From: JAJPKK01 sp963824905
Lineage (GTDB): Bacteria; Pseudomonadota; Alphaproteobacteria; Rhizobiales; Xanthobacteraceae
Assembly: GCA_963824905.1 (NCBI GenBank)
Contig: CAWGRH010000007.1
Span: forward strand, 1-64,000
Reading direction: 5' to 3'
Length of the DNA: 64,000 bases
The notes below the pieces were generated by a model. It worked only from the letters and a program-made list of their open reading frames with translations, was not told the DNA's origin and made no database searches. This document shows, in pieces, positions 26,303 to 35,075 of the stretch; position 1 is the first letter of the stretch, and each line of letters opens with the position of its first letter. Both the position numbers and the translations under genes were made by a program.

Positions 26303-28105
26303 ATGCTGACGGTCTTTCTCGCCCTCGTCGTCTTTGTCGGCATCAGCCTCGTGCCGGTGCTCCTGTTGCGGCGCAAATCCTATCCGCGTGCGCAGGACTA
26401 TTTCGTCTCCTCCGATCACACCCCGCCCGGCGTGATCCGGAACTCGTCGATCGCCTATGCGATGAAAACGGCCGCATTCGGGCCGTTGCTGCTGTGGGGA
26501 GCGACCGGGGACCTGTGGCCGGCCATCATCAGCGCCGTGTTCCTCGGTCTCGGCCTCGCGCTCATCTACGTGCTGCGCCGTCCGCTTCTTGCGTTTTTCG
26601 CGACTGCGCTCGGCGGCGACACTTCGATCTCCATCAACCGGTTCGTCGCGAAGCAACATGGCAACGATGCCCGGGTCCGTCTCCTCGCCGCGGCCCTCAC
26701 GGTCGTCGCGCTCGCCGGCTTCATCGTCTGCGAGATCATCGGCGTCGCGACCATCGCAAGGCCGATGGTCGGGAGCAGCCTCGGCGTGTTCGTACTCATC
26801 TGCGGCGTCGTCGCCGCGATGGCCCTGTGCGTCGTGCCGGCGGGGAACTCCGGAGCGATGTACGCCGCCCAGATGCAGCTCGGGGGTCTGTATTTCGGCC
26901 TGTTCGGATCCATGGTCTTTCTCGTCTATGTGCAGATGTCCTCGCTGGTCACGATGCGTCCACACGCGACGCTGGGTCTCATCTTCATCATCGCGTTCTG
27001 CGTAGTTCTGCCGATCTTCCGGCGCGCGCGCTTCGTCGACAACAATGTCATCCATGCCCCGCGCACGCGCGCCGACGAAGAGCCTCGCGCGACATCGCTC
27101 GCCCGCAGGCTGCGCACGTTCCAGAGCATTCTGAGCGTCTCCACGGCGGTGCTGGCGGGGTTCGTGATCGCGTTCGCGGGTATCGAGTTGTCGTCCTTCG
27201 ACGTGCCGGCGCTCGTTCGCGAGAGCGTCACGGCCCTGCAAGCGCCCACCCGCGTGCCGCTTGTCGGGCTGATCGCGCTCGCGCTCCTCGCGCTGTGCGG
27301 CCAAGTGGTCGACCTCACCAACTGGCAACGCATCGCGGCCTTCGCCAAGGACCGCGACGCGAGCGCTGCCGAGCCGAGCCCGTGGTCGAAGGCATTGCGA
27401 AAGTTTGCCATGGGCTATGCGATCGAGACCCCGTTCGCCTGGCTGTTCATGTGCGCGTTCGGCGCCGTCATCGCCGCCTCGATCGAAGTGACCGACGGCA
27501 CCGACGTCGTGCAGAGCTTCGCCGCGCAGTTGATTGCGCAGGAGAACGCGTTCGCCGACATCTGCCTGTTGATGCTCTTCATCGGCATCCTGGCGATGGC
27601 GCTGTCGACCATGATCGCGCTGTTCTCGGCGATACTCGCTACGCTGCGCTACGACCTGCTGCCGGGACTGCGGCGATCATCGCGCGAACACGGCGCTGCG
27701 GAGGAGGCAAGGGCGACGCGGCACGCACTCGCAGCGGGTGGTGCGCTGTGCCTCGTGATCCTCGTTGCGGCCTACGTCCTCGGGGAGCGCCTCGGCATCA
27801 CGCTGACGAGCAACGGCTTTCTCGCTCTGGTGATCGCGTTCGGCGCAATCGAGCTCGCCTTCGTGCCGCTGGTGCTCGGCCCCTTCATCTCTCAGAGGCG
27901 TGGAGGGGACGTCGCGGGGGCGGTGCCGCCCGGATGGGCGCTCGCCATTCTCGGCGCCGGTGCAGCCACCGGAGCAGGCGCGGTTCTCGTCTATTTCGCC
28001 AGCGGCCGAGATCTCTGGCTGTGGGCCGCGGTGCCGGCCTGCCTCGTCACCGGCGCGGTGCTGTTCGCGCTGGCTCGACTGCGGTCCGCAACGACCGCAG
28101 CCTGA
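26303..28105 (+). CDS. Sodium/solute symporter-like membrane protein (600 aa)
   Basis: About thirteen hydrophobic segments across the whole length, with a short charged loop near residues 245-275. Family marks for the SSS/LeuT-like fold: an N-terminal RKSYPRAQDYFVSSDHTP segment before the second helix, and CGQVVDLTNWQRIAAFAKDR, a variant of the Asp-x-Thr-Asn-Trp-Gln-Arg motif of symporters. Substrate and coupling ion cannot be read; sodium-site residues were not traced. It is a single gene, ended by a bidirectional hairpin shared with the convergent hydrolase gene. Confidence 0.65.
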   Translation: MLTVFLALVVFVGISLVPVLLLRRKSYPRAQDYFVSSDHTPPGVIRNSSIAYAMKTAAFGPLLLWGATGDLWPAIISAVFLGLGLALIYVLRRPLLAFFATALGGDTSISINRFVAKQHGNDARVRLLAAALTVVALAGFIVCEIIGVATIARPMVGSSLGVFVLICGVVAAMALCVVPAGNSGAMYAAQMQLGGLYFGLFGSMVFLVYVQMSSLVTMRPHATLGLIFIIAFCVVLPIFRRARFVDNNVIHAPRTRADEEPRATSLARRLRTFQSILSVSTAVLAGFVIAFAGIELSSFDVPALVRESVTALQAPTRVPLVGLIALALLALCGQVVDLTNWQRIAAFAKDRDASAAEPSPWSKALRKFAMGYAIETPFAWLFMCAFGAVIAASIEVTDGTDVVQSFAAQLIAQENAFADICLLMLFIGILAMALSTMIALFSAILATLRYDLLPGLRRSSREHGAAEEARATRHALAAGGALCLVILVAAYVLGERLGITLTSNGFLALVIAFGAIELAFVPLVLGPFISQRRGGDVAGAVPPGWALAILGAGAATGAGAVLVYFASGRDLWLWAAVPACLVTGAVLFALARLRSATTAA

Positions 28106-28123
28106 TATCGGCCGACATATGAG

Positions 28124-28144
28124 AAGCGCCGCAACCGGCGCTTT
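28124..28144. terminator. Bidirectional intrinsic terminator
   Basis: AAGCGCCG (28124-28131) pairs with CGGCGCTT (28136-28143) around a four-base loop, with A and T flanks on the two sides. It lies in the 42-bp gap between two convergent genes. Confidence 0.7.
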
Positions 28145-28147
28145 CGG

Positions 28148-28768
28148 TTACTGCTTGACGTCGGACGGCTTTATGTTCGCTTCCTGCTTGGCGGCCTGCG
28201 AGACCGCGAGGATCTCGCGGACGATCTCTGCGTGCACCTTCGGGCTCTTGTCGATGTTGATGTGAAGGACCGTCGGGTCGTCCTTCATATTTATGTTGAC
28301 GATCTTGCCGTGGAAGTTCGCCTCACCGGCGATCGGCGCGCCCCAACCCGGCGACTGGTAGAAGTTGACCGCGCGCACCACGTTGTTGGGCATCGGATAC
28401 TGCAGGAACGGCGCCAGCGTGATCACGAGGTCGACCGGGATGTTCTTCTGCTGCAGCGAACGGGAGATGTCGATGACGTTGTTCGCACCCTGCGAGTGAC
28501 CGATCAGCACGATCGGCCGGTACTTGCCGGCGGCCCGCTCCTTCTCGATCTCGGCAAGCGCCGTCGACCAATAGAGGTGGCCGGCGACCACCGCGTTGAT
28601 TCCCTTGCTCTTGAGCTCGTCGGACAGACCGTCGAGGCCGGTTGAGAACACTCCAAACCAGCCGCGCAGCATGATGACGCGCGGCTCGACGGCGAGCGCA
28701 TAATCCCATCGGATCAGCGCAATGAGAAGCACTGCGCCAAACCACCAGGCGCCTGTTTTGCGATTCAT
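28148..28768 (-). CDS. Exported alpha/beta hydrolase-like protein (206 aa)
   Basis: A GGAGG site precedes the ATG; the longer frame to 28918 is not needed. The N-terminus is a hydrophobic signal or anchor (GAWWFGAVLLIALIRW, then ALA), followed by a lipase-like fold with IVLIGHSQGANNVIDISRSL, the Gly-His-Ser-x-Gly elbow. It is short for a hydrolase and the late part contains NINMKDDPTVLHINIDKSPK with a possible Asp and His. Likely a periplasmic esterase/lipase-like protein; the substrate is unknown. Confidence 0.6.
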   Translation of the reverse strand: MNRKTGAWWFGAVLLIALIRWDYALAVEPRVIMLRGWFGVFSTGLDGLSDELKSKGINAVVAGHLYWSTALAEIEKERAAGKYRPIVLIGHSQGANNVIDISRSLQQKNIPVDLVITLAPFLQYPMPNNVVRAVNFYQSPGWGAPIAGEANFHGKIVNINMKDDPTVLHINIDKSPKVHAEIVREILAVSQAAKQEANIKPSDVKQ

Positions 28769-29476
28769 ACCGCCTCCAGGTCGTTGTTGTGATCGCTCAG
28801 TCATTACCGTCCCAGCCTCTTTCATTGCCTCGGGATCGGACAGGGGCGCGGAATCCAGCGCGGTCGCGGCACGGCAGAGCGCGCAACGGCACGAGAGCGC
28901 GCGCGCTGGAACGAGCACACGCGCAGCGGCGCCACGCCGCCTCTGTGTGAAATGCGCAGGCTGGAAAATCGCCCCCCTCCCGATCGATGCCCCACGGGAA
29001 AGCCAAGTTCACCCTAACCCAACGCCAAGCTCACCCTACCCGATGTCGATGACGCCTTCATGGTCGAGCAACTGGGCATCAACGAGGCAAGGCGGTGGCC
29101 CGGCCCGCGGAATTGTGGCACAGGTCACACATCTCAGCGCGAAGGGCCGAATTTCCATTAGGGTTGATGAATCCGCCACATCAGCCTACTTGTCCGCGAC
29201 TGCGGGGAACCCGACGGCTACTCCGGAATTTCTTGATCATGCCGGCACTTAGCCCGCCCTCCTGGAACGGCAAGCAAGGGCACGCGAAAGTTGCCGCACC
29301 GATCCAGCGCGTGCAGCCAAAAGGATTGAAATTTCAGGTGAATTGTCTTTCCCCGGCGATGTGTTTTAATCCGGCCGGGTGCGTGAACCCGAAAAAGATT
29401 TGATCCACTACATAAGTGTTCGATTTGCCGCGCTGCCGCGGACAGCGACCTCACCGGGTCGATACGGAGGAAGCCT
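28769..29476. other. Long upstream region of dxs, no supported gene
   Basis: About 700 bp between divergent genes. I see no protein-like frame and no known riboswitch fold. It must hold the promoters of dxs and of the exported hydrolase; an A/T-richer tract just before dxs (about 29330-29430) is the likely place, but no box is convincing. Confidence 0.4.
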
Positions 29477-31396
29477 GTGTACCAGCCATCGAAGACCCCC
29501 CTTCTCGACCAGATTCGCACCCCCGAAGATTTGCGTAAGTTCGAGCCGAGCCACCTTCGCCAGATTTCCGATGAATTGCGCGACGACCTGATCAACACGG
29601 TCTCCCAGACTGGCGGCCATCTCGGCGCCGGGCTCGGGGTCGTCGAGCTCACGGTGGCGCTGCACTACACTTTCGACACCCCCAATGACCGGCTGATCTG
29701 GGACGTCGGGCATCAGAGCTATCCGCACAAGATCCTGACCGGACGGCGCGACCGCATCCGCACCCTGCGCCAGGGCGGCGGCCTCTCCGGCTTCACCAAG
29801 CGCGCCGAGAGCGAATACGATCCGTTCGGCGCCGCGCATTCCTCGACCTCGATCTCGGCCGGCCTCGGCATGGCGGTGGCGAGCAAGCTCGAAAAGCGCG
29901 ACAACAACGTCATCTGCGTCATCGGCGACGGCGCCATGTCCGCCGGCATGGCGTACGAAGCGATGAACAACGCCGGCGCTATCGATTCCCGCCTGATCGT
30001 CATCCTCAACGACAACGACATGTCGATCGCGCCGCCCGTCGGTGCGATGTCGGCCTATCTCTCGCGCCTGCTGTCGGGACGCACCTATATGTCGTTTCGC
30101 GAGATCGGCAAGCAGCTCGCCAACCGGTTGCCGAAGTTCTTCGAGCAGCGTGCGGTGAAGGTCGAGGAGTACGCCCGCACCCTCGTTACCGGCGGCACCA
30201 TGTTCGAGGAGCTGGGCTTCTATTACGTCGGCCCGATCGACGGCCACAACCTCGACCACCTGTTGCCGGTGCTCAAGAACGTCCGCGATGCCAAATCAGG
30301 GCCGATCCTGATCCATGTCGTCACCCAGAAGGGCAAGGGCTATGCGCCCGCCGAGAGTTCGGCCGACAAGTACCACGGCGTCGTCCAGTTCGATGTCGCG
30401 ACCGGCGCCCAGGCGAAGTCGAAGCCCGGCGCCCCTGCCTACACCAAGGTGTTCGGCGAGAGCCTGATCAAGGAAGCGAAGAAGGACGACAAAGTCGTCG
30501 CCATCACCGCGGCGATGCCGTCGGGCACCGGGATCGATCTGTTCGGCAAGGCGTTCCCCGACCGTACCTTCGACGTCGGCATTGCCGAGCAGCATGCTGT
30601 TACCTTCGCGGCAGGCCTCGCCACGGAAGGGTACAAGCCGTTCGTCGCGATCTACTCGACCTTTTTGCAGCGCGGCTACGACCAGGTCGTGCATGACGTC
30701 GCCATCCAGAAGCTGCCGGTGCGCTTCGCCATGGACCGGGCGGGTCTCGTCGGTGCTGACGGGCCGACCCATGCCGGAAGCTTCGATGGCGCCTATCTGG
30801 GGTGCCTGCCGGGGTTCGTCCTGATGGCGGCCGCCGACGAGGCCGACCTCGCCCACATGGTGGCGACCCAGGTCGCGATCGACGACCGCCCGTCGGGACT
30901 GCGTTATCCCCGCGGCGAAGGCCGCGGCGTCCCGATGCCCGCGGAAGGCGTGCCGCTCGAGATCGGGCGTGGCCGGATCATCCGGGAGGGCAGCAAGGTT
31001 GCGCTGGTGTCCTACGGCGCGCGGCTCGGCGAATGCCTCAAGGCAGCCGACGAGCTTGCCGGCTACGGGCTCTCAGCCACCGTGGCCGATGCCCGCTTCG
31101 CGAAGCCCCTCGATGCCGACCTCATCACACGGCTCGCCCGCGAGCATGAGGTGGTGATCACCATCGAGGAAGGCGCGATCGGCGGCTTCGGCTCGGCCGT
31201 CCTCCAACTGCTTTCGGATCGCGGCGTGTTCGACCGCGGCCTCAGGTTCCGCTCGATGATCCTGCCCGACACCTTCATCGACCAGGACTCGCCGAATGCG
31301 ATGTATGCCAAGGCCGGTCTCGACGCCAAGGGCATCGTGACCAAGGTGTTCGAGGCGCTCGGCAAGGATGCGAGCGAGATGGTGAAGCAGGCCTGA
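29477..31396 (+). CDS. dxs: 1-deoxy-D-xylulose-5-phosphate synthase (639 aa)
   Basis: First enzyme of the MEP isoprenoid pathway; it condenses pyruvate and glyceraldehyde 3-phosphate with thiamine diphosphate to give DXP, which also feeds thiamine and pyridoxal synthesis. Length is typical. Visible: WDVGHQSYPHKILTGRRD, the ThDP motif VIGDGAMSAGMAYEAMNN near residue 155, and VGIAEQHAVTFAAG with the catalytic Glu near 370. The ATG follows a GGAGGAAG site. A strong terminator lies directly behind it. A copy beside tlyA and an RNA methyltransferase is common in this order of bacteria. Confidence 0.96.
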   Translation: MYQPSKTPLLDQIRTPEDLRKFEPSHLRQISDELRDDLINTVSQTGGHLGAGLGVVELTVALHYTFDTPNDRLIWDVGHQSYPHKILTGRRDRIRTLRQGGGLSGFTKRAESEYDPFGAAHSSTSISAGLGMAVASKLEKRDNNVICVIGDGAMSAGMAYEAMNNAGAIDSRLIVILNDNDMSIAPPVGAMSAYLSRLLSGRTYMSFREIGKQLANRLPKFFEQRAVKVEEYARTLVTGGTMFEELGFYYVGPIDGHNLDHLLPVLKNVRDAKSGPILIHVVTQKGKGYAPAESSADKYHGVVQFDVATGAQAKSKPGAPAYTKVFGESLIKEAKKDDKVVAITAAMPSGTGIDLFGKAFPDRTFDVGIAEQHAVTFAAGLATEGYKPFVAIYSTFLQRGYDQVVHDVAIQKLPVRFAMDRAGLVGADGPTHAGSFDGAYLGCLPGFVLMAAADEADLAHMVATQVAIDDRPSGLRYPRGEGRGVPMPAEGVPLEIGRGRIIREGSKVALVSYGARLGECLKAADELAGYGLSATVADARFAKPLDADLITRLAREHEVVITIEEGAIGGFGSAVLQLLSDRGVFDRGLRFRSMILPDTFIDQDSPNAMYAKAGLDAKGIVTKVFEALGKDASEMVKQA

Positions 31397-31422
31397 CGCA
31401 CCTCTCTCAAGCCAAGTAAAGC

Positions 31423-31461
31423 GGGGCTCCGGCGCGATCGCGCCGGAGCCCCTTTCGTTTT
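31423..31461 (+). terminator. Intrinsic terminator of dxs
   Basis: A perfect 30-base palindrome with 15-base arms (31423-31437 and 31438-31452) followed by TTTCGTTTT. It separates dxs from tlyA, which therefore probably has its own promoter or depends on read-through. Confidence 0.8.
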
Positions 31462-31513
31462 GGCCGCCGCGGCGCTATCGCCTGTGAGGAAAGCTCTTCC
31501 ACGGAAGGCATCC

Positions 31514-32245
31514 ATGCCACCTCGCCAGCGCGCCGATCGCCTGCTCGTCGAGCGCGGCCTGTTCGAGAGCCGGGCGAAGGCGCAGGCCGCGATCGCCGCC
31601 GGCCTCGTCACCGCCGACACCGCGCCGGTGCGCAAGGCGTCCGAGGAGATCGCCGTCGACGCGGCGCTCACGGCCGCTCCCGCCTTCACCTGGGTGTCGC
31701 GCGGCGGCGTCAAGCTCGCCGCGGCGCTCGACCGGTTCGGCCTCGACGTCGCCGGCCGCGTCTGTCTCGACGTCGGCGCCTCGACCGGCGGATTCACCGA
31801 GGTCCTGCTCGCCCGCGGGGCGCGGTGCGTCTACGCCGTCGACGTCGGCACCGGGCAACTCCACCCACGCCTGCGCGAACGGCCGGAGATCGTGTCGATG
31901 GAAGAGACCGACATCCGCGCGCTCGACGCGGCGATGCTCGCCGAGCGGCCCACCTTGGTCACCATCGACGTGAGCTTCATTTCGCTCAAGCTCGTCCTGC
32001 CGGCAACACTCGCACTCGCCGCACGGCCGGCGGATGTCGTCGCGCTGATCAAGCCGCAATTCGAGGTGACACGGCCCGAGAACAAGAAGGGCATCGTGCG
32101 GAGCCGAGAGGTGCATCGCCGCGTCTGCGCGGACATCGAAAGCTTTGCGGCGTCGCTCGGCCTCGAACGCATCATGCTGTGCGAATCGGCGATCACGGGC
32201 GGCGACGGCAACCGCGAATTCTTCCTGGCGGCGCATCTTGGTTGA
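31514..32245 (+). CDS. tlyA: TlyA-family rRNA methyltransferase / S4-domain protein (243 aa)
   Basis: An N-terminal S4 RNA-binding domain (RADRLLVERGLFESRAKAQA) is followed by an FtsJ-like methyltransferase: motif I CLDVGASTGGFTEVLLARGA near residue 83, and TIDVSFISLKLVLPA further on. TlyA proteins 2'-O-methylate cytidines of 16S and 23S rRNA. The ATG at 31514 was chosen over the longer frame because the S4 domain begins there. Its stop overlaps the start of the next methyltransferase by eight bases. Confidence 0.9.
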   Translation: MPPRQRADRLLVERGLFESRAKAQAAIAAGLVTADTAPVRKASEEIAVDAALTAAPAFTWVSRGGVKLAAALDRFGLDVAGRVCLDVGASTGGFTEVLLARGARCVYAVDVGTGQLHPRLRERPEIVSMEETDIRALDAAMLAERPTLVTIDVSFISLKLVLPATLALAARPADVVALIKPQFEVTRPENKKGIVRSREVHRRVCADIESFAASLGLERIMLCESAITGGDGNREFFLAAHLG

Positions 32246-33470
32246 GCGGCTGACCATCGATCATATCGGCCGGCAAGGCGACGGCGTCGCGGCCACCGGC
32301 CCGGTCTACGTGCCCTACACCCTGCCCGGCGAGACGGTGGAGGTCGAGCCGTGGCCCGGCCATCCCGACCGCGCGCATCTGCTGCGGGTCGAGACCGCGA
32401 GCCCGGAGCGCATCGCCCCGATCTGCCCGCATTTCGCCGTCTGTGGCGGCTGCGCGCTCCAGCACTGGCGGACAGAGCGCTATCGCGCCTGGAAGCGCGA
32501 CCTCGTGATCGAAGCACTGCGCCAAGCCGGAATCGAGGCTCCGGTCGGAGACCTCGTCGATGCCCATGGCGCGGGCAGACGGCGGGTCGTGCTGCACGCC
32601 CGCAGCGCGACGCACCAGGTGCTGGAGGTCGGTTTCGCCGCACGCCAGGCCCATCACATCGTACCGATCGACCGCTGCCCGATCCTCGCACCCGGCCTCG
32701 ACGGCGCGATTCCGGCGGCGTGGGCGCTCGCCGAGACGCTGCGGCCAGCGGGAAAACCGCTCGACATCCAGGCGACCGCAACCGATGCCGGCATCGACAT
32801 CGACATCAGGGGCTCGGGCCCGCTCGATCCGAAGCTTACCGCGGCGCTGGCCGTGGTCGGCGAGGCCCACCGCCTCGCCCGCATCACCCGCCACGGCGAT
32901 CTTGTCGTGCAGCGCGCGACGCCGACGGTTCGGATGGGCCGCACGACGGTCGCGCTGCCGCCCGGCGCGTTCCTGCAAGCGACCGAGGAGGGCGAGGCGA
33001 CGCTCGCACGTCTCGCGCTCGGCCACGTCGGAAAGGCGAAGGCGGTGGCCGATCTCTTCGCCGGCGTCGGCCCGTTTGCGTTGCGGCTCGCCGAAACGAC
33101 GCGCGTCTTCGCCGCCGATGCCGACGAAGGCGCGGTCGCCGCGCTTTCCCGCGCCGCGGCCAACACCGCCGGCCTCAAGCCGGTCAAGGCCGAGCGGCGC
33201 GATCTCTTCCGCCGTCCGCTCCTCGCCAGGGAGCTCGCCCCATTCGATGCCGTGGTGTTCGATCCGCCGCGCCAGGGCGCCGAGGCGCAGGCGCGAGAGC
33301 TCGCCGCCAGCACTGTCGCGACCGTGGTCGCGGTGTCGTGCAACGCGACGACGTTCGCCCGCGACGTGAAGCTCCTGATCGACGGTGGGTATCGTTTGAC
33401 CGAGGTCACGCCGGTCGACCAGTTCCGCTACTCCGCGCATGTGGAAATCGTCGCGAAGCTCGTGCGGTGA
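32238..33470 (+). CDS. Class I SAM-dependent RNA methyltransferase, RumA/TrmA-like (410 aa)
   Basis: 5-methyluridine-type RNA methyltransferase. A TRAM-like start is followed by a cysteine cluster ICPHFAVCGGCALQHW near residues 56-71, matching the [4Fe-4S] site of RumA. The catalytic domain shows VADLFAGVGPFALRLAE, VVFDPPRQGAEAQ and VSCNATTFARDV with the nucleophilic Cys near residue 366. The likely target is rRNA or tRNA uridine. The start is a TTG at 32238, inside the end of tlyA; no ATG gives the TRAM region. Translational coupling with tlyA is expected. Confidence 0.85.
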   Translation: MVERLTIDHIGRQGDGVAATGPVYVPYTLPGETVEVEPWPGHPDRAHLLRVETASPERIAPICPHFAVCGGCALQHWRTERYRAWKRDLVIEALRQAGIEAPVGDLVDAHGAGRRRVVLHARSATHQVLEVGFAARQAHHIVPIDRCPILAPGLDGAIPAAWALAETLRPAGKPLDIQATATDAGIDIDIRGSGPLDPKLTAALAVVGEAHRLARITRHGDLVVQRATPTVRMGRTTVALPPGAFLQATEEGEATLARLALGHVGKAKAVADLFAGVGPFALRLAETTRVFAADADEGAVAALSRAAANTAGLKPVKAERRDLFRRPLLARELAPFDAVVFDPPRQGAEAQARELAASTVATVVAVSCNATTFARDVKLLIDGGYRLTEVTPVDQFRYSAHVEIVAKLVR

Positions 33471-33475
33471 ACCCG

Positions 33476-33993
33476 ATGGACCTGAGCTCGGTATCTCTGC
33501 CCTCGCAGCGGTTGCTCCTGAAGTCCTTCACGGGCGACGACGCACGGGAGGCCTTCGAGGAAGCGACGCCCGCAATCGCGCGCTTCATGGCGTGGGATCC
33601 CGCGGCGTCGCTCGAAGCATTTGGCAGATTTGGCAGAGCTGGATTTCCACGATGCGCGCCGGCACCGACGCGCATTTTGTGGTGCGCCGTAGGCCTTCAC
33701 TAGAATTCATTGGTTCCGCAGGACTTCACAATATCGATGCGGAGGAACCCGAAGCAGGAATTTGGATCAAGGAGTCGCAGCACGGATATGGTTATGGGCC
33801 GGAGGCCATTGCGACCATCGTCGCGTTCGCCGGCGACGCCTTGAATAAGCGGGCGGTGCTGTATCCTGTGGTCGAACAGAATGATCCAAGCCGGCGCCTT
33901 GCGGAAAGGCTGGGCGGTAGAATTATCGGACCTCGGCTCTTGCGAAAGGGCCCTGGCGTCGTCTATCGGATTCCAGCCCCCATGCCGGGGTAA
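33476..33993 (+). pseudogene. GNAT acetyltransferase, frameshifted
   Basis: The frame from the ATG at 33476 reads LPSQRLLLKSFTGDD, the usual start of RimJ/RimL-type GNAT proteins, up to about 33620. From there the similarity continues one frame over (WISTMRAGTDAHFVVRR, then ESQHGYGYGPEAIATIVAFA with the acetyl-CoA-binding Gln/Arg-x-x-Gly-x-Gly/Ala region, then NDPSRRLAERLGG). One base is missing near 33620-33640. The ancestral product was about 172 residues, an N-acetyltransferase acting on protein or small-molecule amines. It lies five bases after the RNA methyltransferase. Confidence 0.7.
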
Positions 33994-34022
33994 GGTGCTT
34001 TGCACCTTCCGCGTTGGGCGCG

Positions 34023-35075
34023 ATGAGCAAAAGCGCGGCGGCAAACATGGTCTACGACGTCGAATTCGAATCCGCGTTGAAGAACGCCTGCCTTCATGTG
34101 CCCAAAGCACCGGAGCGAAGGCCGGGAATACTGCTTTTGCATGGGAGCGAAGGGGGCTTTTCCGGCTGGACGGCCTGGCAGGCGCTGGCTCTGGCAATGA
34201 AAGGCTTCGTCGCTTTCCCCTATCCCTACAGCAAAGGAGGAAACGGCTGGCATGCCGGCGATATCCATGATGTCGACCTTGATCACACGGTCGACGCGCT
34301 GCGATGGCTGCGCGAGCATCCGCGGGTGTCAGGCAAGGTCGGACTTTACGGTGCGTCGCGCGGCGCCGAACACGCCATCCTGGTGACGAGCCTGATGGCG
34401 CGCGACGGACTGGCCGAGCTTCCGGACGCGGTGGCGGCACATGCTCCATCCGATACGATTGCCGCCGCGTTCATCGCGGGCAACTGGCACCCGAAAGAAC
34501 CGGAGAGCTGGGACCCATCGAAACGCGCGTGGCGGTGGCGTGGCAGCTCCGAGGACCTGACGCCGACGATGCCGATCGAGCTCGAACGGTACGCCGGTCC
34601 CGTTTTCCTCAGTCACGGCGAAGATGACCAGGTGTGGAGCGTCGAGTGCACACGACGGCTGGAGCACAGATTGCGGTCATCCGGCCGTGATCCGGAGGTT
34701 CACTATTATCCGGGCGAAGGCCATGGTTTCAGATGCGAAAGCAGGGCCTCCGCGCAGGCGCGATTGGTTGCGTTTTTCGCTAGGCACTGGTCATTTGACC
34801 GTGAAGCGTGGGTCATGTTCAGGTGCATCGCGTTCGGGCTCGTTGTTGCCCCGGCCTGCCTCACGGCTCGCCAGCGAGCGGACCAAATCCCTTCGGCGGC
34901 CGTCGGTGCTTGGTGCCGGCCTCGTAGGCCGAGGCAATCTCGAACAGCATCGCCTCGTCGAACGGCCGCCCGAGGAATTCCATCGCGACCGGAACTTGAT
35001 CCGCTTTCGGACCATCGAGACGGCTGCCGTTCGGATCGCTCGCGTCCGGCACGCGATCATAGACGACGCGGGTGA
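34023..35075 (+). CDS. Dienelactone-hydrolase-like protein with read-through tail
   Basis: Alpha/beta hydrolase of the DLH/S9-like group. Visible: GILLLHGSEGGFSGW (oxyanion strand), the elbow GLYGASRGAEHAI, GPVFLSHGEDDQVW (acid) and YYPGEGHGFRCE (His). All this is complete by about residue 255 (near 34790). After that the frame stays open to 35075, running 215 bases antisense to the amidase gene, and the extra ~90 residues are Arg/Pro-rich. The native stop was probably lost or shifted, so the last part is unlikely to be functional. Cytoplasmic; substrate unknown. Confidence 0.65.
   Translation: MSKSAAANMVYDVEFESALKNACLHVPKAPERRPGILLLHGSEGGFSGWTAWQALALAMKGFVAFPYPYSKGGNGWHAGDIHDVDLDHTVDALRWLREHPRVSGKVGLYGASRGAEHAILVTSLMARDGLAELPDAVAAHAPSDTIAAAFIAGNWHPKEPESWDPSKRAWRWRGSSEDLTPTMPIELERYAGPVFLSHGEDDQVWSVECTRRLEHRLRSSGRDPEVHYYPGEGHGFRCESRASAQARLVAFFARHWSFDREAWVMFRCIAFGLVVAPACLTARQRADQIPSAAVGAWCRPRRPRQSRTASPRRTAARGIPSRPELDPLSDHRDGCRSDRSRPARDHRRRG

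Noticed and set aside
29330..29476. Thiamine-type riboswitch before dxs
   Set aside because: I looked for the conserved thiamine-box words and did not find them.
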